Shown here in pieces: positions 10,788 to 22,264 of a DNA stretch of 64,000 nucleotides. The notes under the pieces were generated by a model. The model worked only from the letters and a program-made list of their open reading frames with translations, was not told the origin of the DNA and searched no databases. The stretch spans positions 2,062,501-2,126,500 of the forward strand of contig NC_091668.1 in assembly GCF_042453785.1 (NCBI RefSeq), in the 5' to 3' direction. A program made the translations under genes and the position numbers. This stretch comes from Malus domestica (Eukaryota; Streptophyta; Magnoliopsida; Rosales; Rosaceae). The number at the start of each line of letters is the position of its first letter. Position 1 is the stretch's first letter.

Positions 10788-10820
<33 letters not shown>
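10788..10820. repeat. (GA)n microsatellite in ZHD leader
   Basis: About 16 GA units, equal to (CT)n in the sense direction. CT-rich leaders are common in plant regulatory genes and can bind BPC/GAGA-type proteins. The length is likely to vary between individuals. Confidence 0.9.
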
Positions 10821-10824
<4 letters not shown>

Positions 10825-11440
10825 CAGCTGGGTTTGTGCTGGGTTTAGGCTGGGTTTGGAGCTGGGTCCATTGAGATGTTGGTGCTTTTGTGCTTCTGTG
10901 CTTCCAACAAGAGACAGGTTGGTTGCTTGTGGTGAGGCCAGCGGGAAGGATAGAGTCCAACCAAACCAACTAGTATACCAAGTAAAAAAGGAGAGAGTAG
11001 AGAGAAAAACTAGAGAGAGAGAGAGGAGAGGAGTGAGAGGGAGGAGGGGTGCGTAGTGTACTACACTGCACACGCTGGCTTTCTCCCTTTGCAAGTTTGC
11101 AGATTACAAAACAACCGACAACGTCATGTTCAGACCTCTCCCACGCCCTGCCACAGTAGGACCCATCCCTTACCCCTCAACCCCTTCCTCCCCCTTCCAT
11201 TATTGCCCCTGTTTTTGCCATTTCTTATCTCAACACACTTCACCTCTCAAATGACCCAAACTTGCCCATTTCCAGCAACCCTTTGATGCGACGTAATCTT
11301 TGCCTTTGATGATCGTCACTTTTTGCTTAATGTTTCCTTAATTAAACACATACTAAGAAGACTAACTAACTGTTTTTTTCAATAGGCCATAAGGATACTA
11401 CTGATTGATTGGTCAAATTATGGTTTGAGCAAAGACTTTA

Positions 11441-11458
11441 TATATATATATATATATA
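11441..11458. repeat. (TA)n microsatellite
   Basis: About nine TA units directly beside the foldback element that begins near 11462. Confidence 0.85.
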
Positions 11459-11461
11459 GGA

Positions 11462-11850
11462 AATTTTTAAATGAAGGGATTCGTATTTTTTATAAAAATG
11501 AGGATTAGTTGTGGGGTTCACATCATATCGAACTTTAATGATCTGAACCGTCTATTTTTCAAGTTGCACCTCATAGATCAGCCTTGCAAAATATTAACCA
11601 AATCGGAAATGTTTAAGACATATAATTGGGTTCAAAGAAATTAACGAAGATTTTGTTATATAAGAAAAAATGAAATTTTATCTTGATAATTAAATAGGCA
11701 AATGGTTTCGGATTGAATTGAATTTTTGCAAAGATGATCAATGAATCGAGACTTACAAAATAGACAGTTCGGATCGTTGAAATTCGATGTGGAGTAAGCC
11801 CCACACCTAATCCTCATTTTTTTCAAAAAATGAGGATCCCTTTGCATAAA
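11462..11850. repeat. Foldback element of about 390 bp, family H
   Basis: Left arm: AAAATGAGGATTAGTTGTGG, then TCGAACTTTAATGATCTGAA and CCGTCTATTTTT. Right arm: the complements GACAGTTCGGATCGTTGAA, CCACACCTAATCCTCATTTT and AATGAGGATCCCTTTGCAT. A related but different element is at about 46568-46915. No transposase frame is present, so this is a non-autonomous element. Confidence 0.75.
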
Positions 11851-12019
11851 AGGCCTGATATATTTATGTATATATAGTCTATGTAGTTTTCGTTGTCGCA
11901 TTTTACAAATCAACTTGTGAGAGTGACAATGCTAGGGTAATTGGACTTTTGGATTTGTAAATCTTATCTCTTACTAGTTATATGGATTATAATACAAACA
12001 ACTAATTTATCTGAAACAA

Positions 12020-12870
12020 TTACAGTGATCGATAAGACAGCTCAGATACGAATAAATCTTGTTAGCAATGAGACAAAACACATGTTCGAAAATTGACAAA
12101 TAACTCAAACTGTACAAACACCACGAACGTGCACTTCCTGTGCTACATTTGTTGAAATTGTAAAGAAATTAAATCATGATCCCTGAAATGCAACAACTAA
12201 AGCTTGTATTTTGCTAATTGTTGCAACTCAAGAATAACGACTTAGTCTTGAGCATTTTTTTTCCTAGACAAATTAACGTGCAGTGACAATGTGAGGATAA
12301 ATTAAACTTTTCAAGGGTGTAAATACTAACCTTTCTTAGTTATACATATTATAGTGTAGACAAATGACTTACATGAAACAATTAATCATGCAACGCGAAT
12401 AAAGTAGCTCATACGTAAATAAAGATTCATGCACCTGCTATTTTAATACGGACAACTTATCTAAATTGATCACGATGATCGAAAAAGGCAAATCAAAAGC
12501 CAATAGATCTTCATACACCAATTATAATACAGACACCTGACTCATTTAAAGCAAACACGGTTATCGAAAAGACAGCTTAGACATGAATAACTCTGCATTC
12601 ACCCGTTATAATACAGACAATGGATTTGGCTAAAAATATTATGGTGATAAAAAAAGGCAGCTAAGATGCCAATAAATCTTTATTTGTCTGTCATAATACA
12701 AACAACTGACTTACTTAAGGTGATGACATTGATTGAGAAGATAGCTCAAATGCAAATAAATCTTCATACGCTCGTTGTACTACAAGCAACTGAAGCAATC
12801 AAGTAATTGAAAAAGGCAGCTTAGATGCCAATAAATCTTCATACAACTAACTTACCTAAAACAATTACGC
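12020..12870 (+). repeat. Diverged tandem array, period about 80-90 bp
   Basis: A phrase close to GAAAAAGGCAGCTTAGATGC followed by CAATAAATCTTCATAC recurs at about 12475, 12553, 12639, 12728 and 12807, with more diverged versions near 12030 and 12400. Each unit also contains a TATAATACAGACAACTGAC-like stretch. The units have drifted strongly, so the array is old. It is non-coding and lies in the long gap between the ZHD gene and the glycosylase gene. Confidence 0.7.
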
Positions 12871-12999
12871 AGTCAAATTGCATCCATACTTTCATATCTA
12901 ACTGATGTGGGTTACAATTAATAGGATAATTCCATGCAAAAATAACTAAACAAGGAAGGGTGAAAGTGAAAAGTACTGTTAAAGTGGTCTTGTCGTTTT

Positions 13000-13330
13000 T
13001 CCCTATCTCTCTTATGTCTCTTTCTCTCTCTTAATTTCAGTCTGTCTTTCACTAACTCGGTGAGTCTGATTCATACTCAGAAGCATCAAGGAGCTGAGGA
13101 ATTGAAAGGGCTAACGTGCTGTCTTCTGCAACGCTTTGATCTGATCATACAACCACGCTTGCCCCAACCAAACCCAATACCATTGCCTTTCCTTTCTCTC
13201 ATGCAATCGATGGCTTTCTCTCCCTCTCCCTCTGTATCTCTCTCTCTCTCTCTCTCTCCACGTCTTCCTTGGTACTTGCCTTTACCTCTGCGATAGCGAC
13301 CTGCTGCTACTATTCATCTGTTTTTCTTTT
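13000..13330 (+). other. CT-rich transcript-like segment, unassigned
   Basis: This patch is GC-richer than its surroundings and has a (TC)n tract at about 13232-13258. It resembles a leader exon or non-coding RNA. The open frame at 13060-13296 encodes no recognisable protein. I could not match it to a microRNA precursor I know. No downstream coding exons were found to connect to it. Confidence 0.25.
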
Positions 13331-14037
13331 CTTTTCCCTTTTTTCAGTCCAGCTTTCCCACCAATTCTGTTCAAGTTTTATTTTTCTTCCTTCAAAAATT
13401 AATTTCAGACTGGAATTTTAATGCACCTTATATGTTTTAAGGAACAGAAATAATGGAGAAGATGAAAATGGAATCTGTTCCTTCTATTTTTTCTGCTCGG
13501 TGATATGTTCCTTTCTCAACCAAACTAAGCAGTAAAAACAGTAGCTTATTATTATCCGGTACATTAGAGGTAAAACACACAAACATATGTAGGCTTCATT
13601 TCGGGTATAAAAAATGTGATAAGAGTAATTTTTTTTTATAAATTATGTCACGCATGATTGTACCTCCACAATAGAATACTGGCATAAAAGTCACCACAAT
13701 GGTTTAGTGACATCTTCCATATTTGTAAGTGTAAAATATTAAGGTCAACTTAAGTAGATATTAAATTCGATACTAAATAATGATTTGACTCGTTGTGCGA
13801 CTTAATATATATGTATTTTTTTTTGTTTCGAAACAATACTCCTTAAGTTTGGGATAAATTATTTAATTAATTACTATTCAAATGTTTATACATGTGTTCG
13901 ACATAACTAATATGTGAAAAATTCAAAACTCATGTACTATAATATAAATGTATGTATAATATCACATGTGATCATAACAATTGTGCACATAAAAAGTTAT
14001 TTAAATCCTACATTTTGCAGGACATATCCTAATTTTT

Positions 14038-14182
14038 GAGAAATTTTTTAGTGTGCTAAGAATAATATCGGTACATCAAGTGTCATAATACAAGTGGTTG
14101 AATTTTTTTAAGTATCCAACCACTTGTATTATGACTTTAATTCATCCGAAACGTCTTTCCGACAAACTGAAAAATCTCTTCT
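14038..14182. repeat. Palindromic MITE-like element, family A
   Basis: It starts GAGAAATTTTTTAGTGTGC, continues through GGTACATCAAGTGTCATAAT and ACAAGTGGTTG, then the complement CAACCACTTGTATTATGAC, and ends CAAACTGAAAAATCTC. This is one of the best preserved copies. Confidence 0.8.
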
Positions 14183-14574
14183 AATTCTCCCTACTACTTC
14201 GTTACCTGATGCCACTTCCATGGCTCACAAATTTCACAGGATGTTACTCAATTATGTTAGGCACGTCAGGAGTGTGATTAATTAGATACAAAAAGAGAAA
14301 ACAATATCTAATAATAGCATACTGCAAGCATGACTTCCATAACTATAACTCCTCCAATTTATCTGCAAGGTATTTTACAGAATTTTAGGTCTGAAATAAA
14401 AGATTGTTATCCTTGGAGTAATTTTTATTCGTTGATTGACGGCCCTTTCATTCGGCACCAATGAATCACTACAGTCGACTTTTGCCAATGCTCAACGGGT
14501 GACTCTTGTAGCTAATCTCCCTTTTATCTTTGCACTCGAGAAGTGAAATTTAGTTTAAGTTACACAACAATGAG

Positions 14575-14775
14575 TTAGCCATAATATTTTGGTATTGGAT
14601 TCGTCTCTCATTGGAGACAAATCTAAAACCTTTTTTGAGAGAGGGTTTGGTTAAGTCATACAATGAACAATCTAATTTGATATCGAATTTGCTATCAGCG
14701 AGATTCGAATCTAAGACATCACACTTACAAGTGAAAATGAATACTACCAGATTGTAATACTGACCGGCTAAAACC
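14575..14775 (+). mobile_element. Au-type SINE fragment
   Basis: Contains GGTTTGGTTAAGTCATACAA, GAGATTCGAATCTAAGAC and ACTTACAAGTGAA near a TACTACCAGATTGTA end. These resemble the body of plant Au SINEs as I remember them. No protein is encoded. The family assignment is from memory. Confidence 0.5.
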
Positions 14776-15419
14776 TTTTACTTACAAATCCATATAAATA
14801 TCACTGGACCCTGAAGGTAATGTGGCGACAGCTCCAAGTTCAGGAAAATGAATGATATAAACCTTACACGCCGTTTCATGTTTTGCCACTGAATCACTGA
14901 TCAATGGGTAACTGAAGAGGTCCTACACCCTGAAAAAAAAGGGTAACGGTCCTACAAATGTGGGCCCGAAAGATTCAAAAAATATACAAAGCGTAAAAGC
15001 CCAACTCGCATAGTGAAACAAAAGCCGTAAGATCTAGTTTTTCAACGGTTCTATTGGGTCCACGGCCCACTATTTTTAATATTATATTATTGATATAGCC
15101 ACCAATCACCATCAACCGGAGACACATAGGGCCAATTACAGATTTTGTCCCTCCTGTGGTCCTATGCAATTGATAATGATGTATTTTCCTAAAGGGCATT
15201 TGGGTCCTAAAGTATTAATTCTTGATTAAGGTTATTTATGGTAATAACTTACCTATCTTGTTAATCACTTAGCACTACAATTTACGATGTATATCTGCAG
15301 ATGTAAGTAGAAGATTTTAAATTTAATTTTGTGAATAAAGAGTACATTACTAAATTATCGTATCTAGTCTATTGTGTGAATAATTTAAAATTTTATTATA
15401 TAAAAAGAAAAATGAAATC

Positions 15420-15446
<27 letters not shown>
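15420..15446 (+). repeat. Poly-T tract of 27 bases
   Basis: A long T run in the intergenic region, followed by ACAAACTATAACTG. It could be the tail of an old retroposon, but no body could be identified. Confidence 0.85.
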
Positions 15447-15451
<5 letters not shown>

Positions 15452-15939
15452 CTATAACTGTAGTTGGTGAAATTGTTAGTTGTTAAGAAGAAAAGATGGT
15501 CGGTAAAGATCGAACCCGCACCAAGGTGCATACGCATCATTGTTTTTCTTCACTGCGACAAAGAATCATCTGCAAAAGAAAATTAAAGTTAAACTTGCGA
15601 CTTCTTTCATCATAGCACTAAATTAGGTTTTTAAGTTTTCTTTGTGACATTCAATACTAGACATGGTTATGATTAGATTCTCAAAATTGATATGCACTTA
15701 GAAAAGGACACGCATTGCATTATTACTAAATCATGTCGTAGAGTAAAACCATCGTGTTCTGACTTGCCGAGAGCAAAATTTGTGTAAAAATTTCACTAAA
15801 AGTATGAGCTAATTATTATTGGAAAACTCATCAACCTTAGCCTAATCACATATAATTGTTGGTTTAATTTATAGCATATTCTCTCACAGAAAAAATTTCA
15901 ACGAGGGACGATTTGAAGCATTGATGAGAACGAAAGAAA

Positions 15940-16060
15940 GTTCTCTCCTCTCCCTTCACCCACCACCACTTTTCTCCACCCTTCTCCTCCTCTTCTCCCC
16001 TCACTTTTTCTCCACCCTTCTCCTCCTCCTCTCCCGCCACCTCTCCCCTCACTTTTGGGA
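15940..16060 (+). repeat. Polypyrimidine tract with internal duplication
   Basis: About 120 bases that are almost purely C and T on the plus strand. A unit of the form TTTCTCCACCCTTCTCCTCC occurs twice, 41 bases apart. Open frames on both strands here are low-complexity and not genes. Confidence 0.75.
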
Positions 16061-16613
16061 GCATCACGATTCACGCTTGATGAACGAAAAACAAAACGAG
16101 AAGGCATCGGGGCGGAGGCGTGAAATTCGGTAATTTCTTGGTTACATGGGGGTAATACAGGTATTTTCAGGGAGAGTGGGAGATGGGAACCTTTTTCATC
16201 AAAGCCCAGCCCAATTATAACTAATGGGCTAGCCCAAATGATCCATGAGCCTTCTGGGCATCATCACCTTTCCAACTTTTGATCATTTGGGCACAGAACA
16301 TGAAGATACTCAAAAGCGCAAGAAAAACAGTCCCGCAGAGTCACTGAATATCATTGGCATCATCCTCAAAATTTTGAATGCAGAAATTAGATCGAAACAT
16401 CGTTAAGACACCGGTACCTTAGCGTTAGCAAGCAACCGCGAAAAGCCGAATCCAGAAAAAGACTCCTCGCTGAAGCTCATGTGTAACAGAGAAAGCAGAC
16501 TGCAAAAACACCATTAGTCTTGTCCTTTGAAATTTAGTTAACAATATGCATAAACAACAAAAATGCACAAGGGCTGTTTTGGGTGCTAGGGCAAAATCTA
16601 AAGCAGCTAAATT

Positions 16614-16781
16614 ATGGCCTCAGGTGTTGATTCCACACCCACGCCGAGTGCCGGATAGCATCCACAGGTGAAGGGTGTTTTCCATGTCTACAGAACCTAC
16701 ATGGGTAAAGGCATTGATGCATTGCATTCTATCAAGTCCTACAAGAAGTCTCGTCGCCCACATAGAATCGATGTTTTCTAA
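16614..16781 (+). pseudogene. Short coding-like remnant with in-frame stop
   Basis: From an ATG at 16614 a frame runs 55 codons and is interrupted by TAG at codon 15 (16656-16658). The part after the stop reads KGVFHVYRTYMGKG, then DALHSIKSYKKSRRP, and ends HRIDVF before TAA. It has a protein-like composition of basic and aromatic residues. I do not recognise the family. No introns or promoter are evident, so it may be a retroposed fragment. It could also be chance. Confidence 0.3.
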
Positions 16782-18906
16782 ATTGAAGACAATAAAACAG
16801 AGAACAGACAGTATTTATTCAATCCCAAAAACATAATTACTGAATAGGGTTCGATACACTCTGGTCCTTGGAGGGGCTTGAATGTCGCAGAGCTTTCGGC
16901 AGCAAACTTTCCACAGGAGAACTATTCTTGCACTGCCCAAGCTGAGTTAAAAAAAAAAAAAAAAAAAAAACAGAAGATGGCAGATAGACCGACAAACATC
17001 TCATTTCCACTCCCGATCAAGGTCCCCAGGTACAGGCCCTGCATCACATGGCATGGAAAAGGATAGTTCATCGTGAATGCATGCCCCATTCCTTCCATAA
17101 AAAGCAACAACAATTAAAACTTTTGCATACATACATTTATTTCATCAAATAGCTAAATACGATGAAAACTGAACTATTGCTAAACTAATCCAGAGTTCAT
17201 ACTCAAAATAACAGTTACAGAAATTGGTCGTCACCGCAATCAAATAACAAGCAACAAAGAAAAACTGCAAATGTTGGTGCATCATGTAATATTGATTCTA
17301 GAAAATCTACCGCTACTACCCACTGAACCAGATACAGGGACAATAAGAAGAGATTTTCGCAGAAGACTAGAATACAAATAAAACAGGACCCACAAGCAAT
17401 GGTAAACCAATAGTTCGTACTATCGTGCATGGTCCTCAATTAGATTATATCGACCCAAAAAACTCTTAGGGCTCTCAGCCTCTAAGAAATTTCTTCACAA
17501 TAAACCAATAGTAACAAAAACTGGAGTACCGCACAACTAATAGCATATATTGGTCAAAATCCTAAAACCATCAACAAAAGAGAAAACTTACAAAGACCTG
17601 CTGACAACAGTGATGGCTGTATCTTGTTCTTCTACTTCCATACACCTTTACCTCTTTGGAATACTACGGCTCTGACTGAGAAACTACAAGCATATTTCAT
17701 AATTCATAGCTCGGGAAAAATACCAAGCAACTAAGCTGATGCGGATAGACTGGGAAACAACCTACGTATGCTCTTCGGAGTGTTCTAAGATGAAGAAAAA
17801 GAGCTAATACATTAAGAGGCTGAAATGGTAGAGGAAATACTTTGGGGTCTCAATAGGGAAAGGTTTAAGGTGTAAAGAAAGGGAATTGACGAACACATTC
17901 TGACAGATTTCTATGGCAAAAAAAATCCAAGTAACTTTCGCATTTTGGTTAAATGCTGAAGCGCTGAAATGGAAAATACGTAAAATTCAAGTGTTGTCAT
18001 GGAAGAAGTAGAAAGAAAAAGTTGCTGGTTGTGGCCTATTTGGGATAATACAGATGTACACAAACTCGGGATAGTACATGGAGAATAAAAGACAAAGAAA
18101 GCTCAGTTTTTAACCTTTCCATTTAAAGGCATTCACGTAACGTTTATCAAACATGTAACTATTAAAAGCATGCACGTAACGTTCATCAACATAGCTACAT
18201 TTTATAAAATCTATGCCTGCCATTAAAACCCAATAGAAAGAGTGCTTATTATCTTCTTACATTTAGCATGATGTACTAGGGCATGTTTACCTTCTGTTTC
18301 AGTGGAAGAAAGTAAATTTGACCTAAAACTAAATTTCACATAACACGTTGACATGGTTCTTTTAACAAAGGTAGAAGTGGCCGAATTTCCTTTCGCTTCT
18401 CCATTACGCCAACAAAGAGACACATGATGTAACGTTAACTAAATGCCCTTAGCTCTAGGTGGTTTTTCAATCAAACAAGCATGGAGGGAACATGAGAGAT
18501 GAGTGTCGAAGGAATACAGAATCTTAGAAGTTCCACTTGCTTCGCGCTATGACAATGTTATAAGCACGTAACAAAACAGGCAACATATTACAAAGTAGTA
18601 GGGAAGCACAACTTCAACAATAGCTCAACTCTACGAGTGAACATGAAATTACAAGGAATAACAAGTTGATCTAAATAAATAAAATAAAAAAATGTTTCAG
18701 CAACGATCGGGCAGCGCTACACTCCCAGAGTAAGACATAGTTCAGAGAAAGTGAAGCACAACTTCAACATTGTAATATTCTCAAGCAAACACAGTAATCA
18801 TCCAATAAGTACAAGACCCGGCATTTCGAGTGAAGACTCCTAAAAGACACTATGCACAAGCATCAAGCAAATGGATTTATCTGGGTATTAATTAAAGTGA
18901 AAGGGA
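16782..18906. other. Non-coding region downstream of the glycosylase gene
   Basis: About 2.1 kb without a supported coding exon. It contains an A20 run at about 16950-16970. Part of it is probably the 3' untranslated region of the minus-strand glycosylase gene. A CTCAG acceptor-like site preceded by a long T run (sense strand of the glycosylase) lies at about 16944, but no continuation of the glycosylase frame was convincing. Confidence 0.4.
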
Positions 18907-20040
18907 TTAAAATTTATACCCAATATTAATAAGACTGCTGAAGGAATCCATAAGCTGCTGTTGCTGGGGATGCTGCGAGTGCTGCTGCTGCTGCTGTTGC
19001 GGCTGCTGCTGCTGAAGCTGCTGTGGTCGCAGACTCGCACCGGCCGCACTCGAAGGAGCCCCATTTGATTCAGAAAATCTCCACATATACATCGTCGCTA
19101 CTGACCGGTAAGGCCGCCACTTTTCGCACAGCTGCTCCATCTGCGACGGCCGAGGCAGCTCCTCAAGATTGTACAGAAGCTGAACGCCTTTCCGGATTCC
19201 GAGGTCGTTGATCGGAAGCACGTCGGGCCTGTGCAGCGAGTTAATCATGAACATGTGCACAGACCAAGACCCGATCCCGTTGACCATCGTCAGCATTGTG
19301 AACAACGACTTGTCGTCCATATTTACAATCGCCGAGTCCGATAGAATGCCGTTCTGGTACTTCCGCGCCAAGTCGTGGAGATAACTCGCTTTCCGGCCCG
19401 AAATTCCGACTTGCCGGAGCTGCTGCGGCGTCTGGGCGAGCACGGTTTCGGGTACGACGCAGGCCTCGCCGCCGCACAGCCCGATGAAGCGCGTGTAGAT
19501 CGACGTGCCGGCCTTGTACGCGAGTTGCTGGTAGAGAATGCTGCGGGTTAGGGCAAGGAAGGGGGTGTGGAAGTTGTCGAAGGTCGGCCGCGGGTGGAGG
19601 TCGATCAACGGAGCCAGGAGCGGATCGGCGTTTCGGAGATAGCGAATCGCCGTCTCGATCTCTCCCTCGCAGGAAAGCGGCCGCGCCACAATTTTGGGCG
19701 CCGAAACGGGGCGCTGCGGGACGGTCTTGATCTTGGAAGCCTTGGTGGCGGCGACGGGTTTGGGGGCTTCCGGTACGACGACGATTTGAAGGGAGGAAGC
19801 GGGGTCGGCGCTGTCGGGCGAGAGCTTCCGGATCTTTCGGGGGCGGAAGGGGATTTTAGAAGGGGGGGAAGAGGTCTTGGACGGAGCATTGCTCAGCTCG
19901 GTGGGTGTGGGGCCGACTTGGGCGATTGTGGTATCGTCGATGGAGTCATGGTGCGGCGGCGGCTGAGTCGGAGTCGGAGCTTGAGTCGGAGTCTGGGGCT
20001 GGGCTTGGGTTTGGGTTTGGCCCTGGGTTTGCTCGCCCAT
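18907..20040 (-). CDS. AlkA-type DNA-3-methyladenine glycosylase (HhH-GPD)
   Basis: Base-excision repair enzyme expected to remove alkylated bases in the nucleus; 377 residues in one exon. The N-terminal 110 residues are low-complexity Gln/Pro/Thr and then basic (RPRKIRKLSP), probably nuclear targeting. The glycosylase domain covers about 121-325. The helix-hairpin-helix is at about 250-262 (TMVNGIGSWSVHMFM). The catalytic Asp is at about 279 in LPINDLGIRKG. FHTPFLALTRSILYQQLA is the usual start of the HhH-GPD fold. The C-terminus is a Gln-rich tail. The start is ATG at 20040 (MGEQTQ). The frame stays open further upstream to 20244, but there is no ATG there. The last codons (ATTGGGTATAA) resemble a splice donor, so an alternative C-terminus is possible. 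In Arabidopsis the equivalent genes flank ERDL4 and ERDL6, as here. Confidence 0.93.
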   Translation of the reverse strand: MGEQTQGQTQTQAQPQTPTQAPTPTQPPPHHDSIDDTTIAQVGPTPTELSNAPSKTSSPPSKIPFRPRKIRKLSPDSADPASSLQIVVVPEAPKPVAATKASKIKTVPQRPVSAPKIVARPLSCEGEIETAIRYLRNADPLLAPLIDLHPRPTFDNFHTPFLALTRSILYQQLAYKAGTSIYTRFIGLCGGEACVVPETVLAQTPQQLRQVGISGRKASYLHDLARKYQNGILSDSAIVNMDDKSLFTMLTMVNGIGSWSVHMFMINSLHRPDVLPINDLGIRKGVQLLYNLEELPRPSQMEQLCEKWRPYRSVATMYMWRFSESNGAPSSAAGASLRPQQLQQQQPQQQQQQHSQHPQQQQLMDSFSSLINIGYKF

Positions 20041-20249
20041 ATGTGGTGAGTGTGTTTCAAAATGGATGGGTGGGTGGGTTGACTGACTATACTTGCGGCG
20101 GCGGCGCTGGAGGAGTGCGCGGTGGTTTAGGAGGAGGATTGAATTGAAGACATCGGAAAATTGGGAGTGTTCGTGTAGGGAGAGAGAGAAGGGAGTGCAG
20201 TTTAAGAATTGACTAACGAGTTTCCGAACGAGTTTAAGGGACAAACTCA

Positions 20250-21000
20250 GAAGTCATAACTCACTCGGACTAAATATCCAAACCAAATTTTGGGCAAGTA
20301 AGCTGTAGATTGGGCCTTAAACATCCCAATTTAACAGGCTTAAACCTAAAGGTCTTGTCCTAAACCGGACTAAACCAATTTCTGGCCCATTAGTTAGACT
20401 TTCTAATTGTGTAAGGGGTGCAACTCTGAGGGTTGAACGGTGTAGATGGTCAACCCAACCCTAACCTAACATTCACAATTTGGATTTGGGTTGGATTTGA
20501 ATTCAAGCTGATTTTATTCAAGTTTAGGTTTCAGTTGAGTTCGGATTTACTTACATTGGGTTTGTGTTTATCCAACTTTATTGAGTTTAATCTTGTAACA
20601 GCTTATTTTGCAAGACTATTTAAATTTTGAATCAAACAACATCAATAATAGCTGAAATTTAACTTTACACATCATCATTCACGCAAAAGTAAACCAAATA
20701 GTGTGGAGTTCATTTCTAATATTTCAACCATGCGAAGTTAAAATTAAAAAAAGAATACTAAAGTTTTAACTAAAAAAAACATAAAAGCAATATTATCATT
20801 CATTCCAATGAAACCAACAACAAACTTCAAAGTCATCCTATAACTTGTACGAACTTATATAATATGAAACAGAATGGATAATACATGCATGAGGCGAGTT
20901 TTTATTTCATTCTGACCCGCCTGGTCAAGTTTGAAACCAAGTTGGGCATGGACGAATTCAAGTTGACCTAACTCAAATTGCACCCTACTTGGTGTTACTA
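20250..21000. other. Upstream region of glycosylase gene
   Basis: No gene is supported. It holds the presumed promoter of the minus-strand glycosylase gene, then AT-rich DNA. The plus-strand frame at 20433-20630 has no recognisable product. Confidence 0.4.
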
Positions 21001-21007
21001 ACTGATT

Positions 21008-21265
21008 TTTTTTTTTTTTTTTACAACGATATTATCTACACTAAGGGGAGAGGTTGGCTAAACCTCACAATGGGCTAGCAATAATGTGGTTCAAATTCAC
21101 TTTTGGCAATAATTAAACATAAAATCTTTCGCTTACAAGTGAAGATTAGTAACAGCATATAGTGATGTACTAAACTATGGATAGACGACAAAACAAATAC
21201 ATTAAAGACATAGGATAATAAATAAATATACACCTTATAACGTGTGAAGATTAGTAACAACATGT
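21008..21265 (+). mobile_element. Au-type SINE copy
   Basis: After a T run at about 21007-21022 comes ACAACGATATTATCTACACT, AAGGGGAGAGGTTGGCTAAA, CCTCACAATGGGCTAGCAAT and ACTTACAAGTGAAGATTAG. This matches my recollection of the plant Au SINE family. A second partial unit (GTGAAGATTAGTAAC) follows at about 21243. It is non-coding. Confidence 0.55.
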
Positions 21266-21934
21266 AGCGATATGAATGTCATACGAAATTTTATATACAG
21301 AAATGAAAAGTTTACACATGCGATTCTCATGCAAGGTGGTGCAGTTAGAAAATAGTGGTTTTAATTTCAAATATCATCTCCTTGGCACAAAACTAAAAAA
21401 AAAGTGTAAAACTCGTTATATTATGACCAACGCCATACTACTTTTGTGTCGTTGGTTAATTTTTGTTCATATAATATTGACACAAAACATCACAATAACG
21501 ACAAATTCATAGTATAAAAGTTGTCCTCATATTACTATATCTATTGCTTCTAAAAGGAATAAAATGAAGTTTGAAAGAACCTCACTAAAACAATAAAACT
21601 ATACAGAGTAGGATTCTCTTCCCTTCTATTCTCATTCCATTCCCTCCCCTTCTATCACGCTTTGTTTTTTATTTTATTGTCTTTATAAAAAAATCAATAT
21701 AAGATGTTAACGTGGCTTAACCGTAATCATTCAAATAAAAAGGAAATGAAAAAATATTAGAAGGGGAGAGAATCCTTCTCCAAACTATACATCATTTACC
21801 AAAACGACACACATGTCACCAAGTAGTTGAGGACTCCGTCGTTTATCGGAGAATTGGACCAAAAAAACAACCGGTGACAAATGTACTTCCACTCCAAAAT
21901 GTTTGGTATCCACGGGAACCATGCGTGCAAGTAA

Positions 21935-22205
21935 ATTCATTAACAACCTTGTTCCTGCAGTTAAAAAAATTAGAATTCGATTGGATGTGCTTTTAAAATA
22001 ACTGAAAGCGTTTTTGGTGAAAATATTTTTAGAACCAATCTTTCGTAAAGATGCAAATAAATCATGGAAAAACATTTAAAACTGTTTCTTGGAATAAGCA
22101 CATAACTAGTGCTTATTGCAGAAAGCACTTAAAGTGCTTTTGGAACCCAAAAATATTTTATTTAAAAGCACATTTAGTTATTTTCAAAGTACATCTAAAC
22201 AAGCT
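21935..22205. repeat. MITE-like element with AAGTGCTTT arms, family G
   Basis: Contains GATTGGATGTGCTTTTAAAA, TAACTGAAAGCGTTTTTGG and the complementary phrases AAAAGCACATTTAGTTATTT and GAAAGCACTTAAAGTGCTTT. Related copies are at about 23515-23745, 56360-56755 and 62450-62785. Confidence 0.65.
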
Positions 22206-22264
22206 CTTATTTTTCGTACACTCATTTTAAATAAATTTTTTTTAGCTAAATTTGTTTTTGAGAT

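Noticed and set aside
13000-13330. Possible microRNA precursor in the CT-rich segment
   Set aside because: No match to a plant microRNA I know and no clear hairpin with a 21-nt arm could be drawn by eye.
15864-16133. Three overlapping frames rich in Glu/Gly or Leu/Ser/Pro
   Set aside because: Products of the polypyrimidine tract, not proteins.
19567-20049. Open frame of 160 codons on the plus strand opposite the glycosylase gene
   Set aside because: Antisense of the N-terminal Pro/Thr/Gln-rich coding region; Gly/Arg/Leu repeats only and no recognisable fold.
20041-20244. N-terminal extension of the glycosylase
   Set aside because: The frame stays open upstream of 20040 but contains no ATG; the upstream end would need a TTG start.
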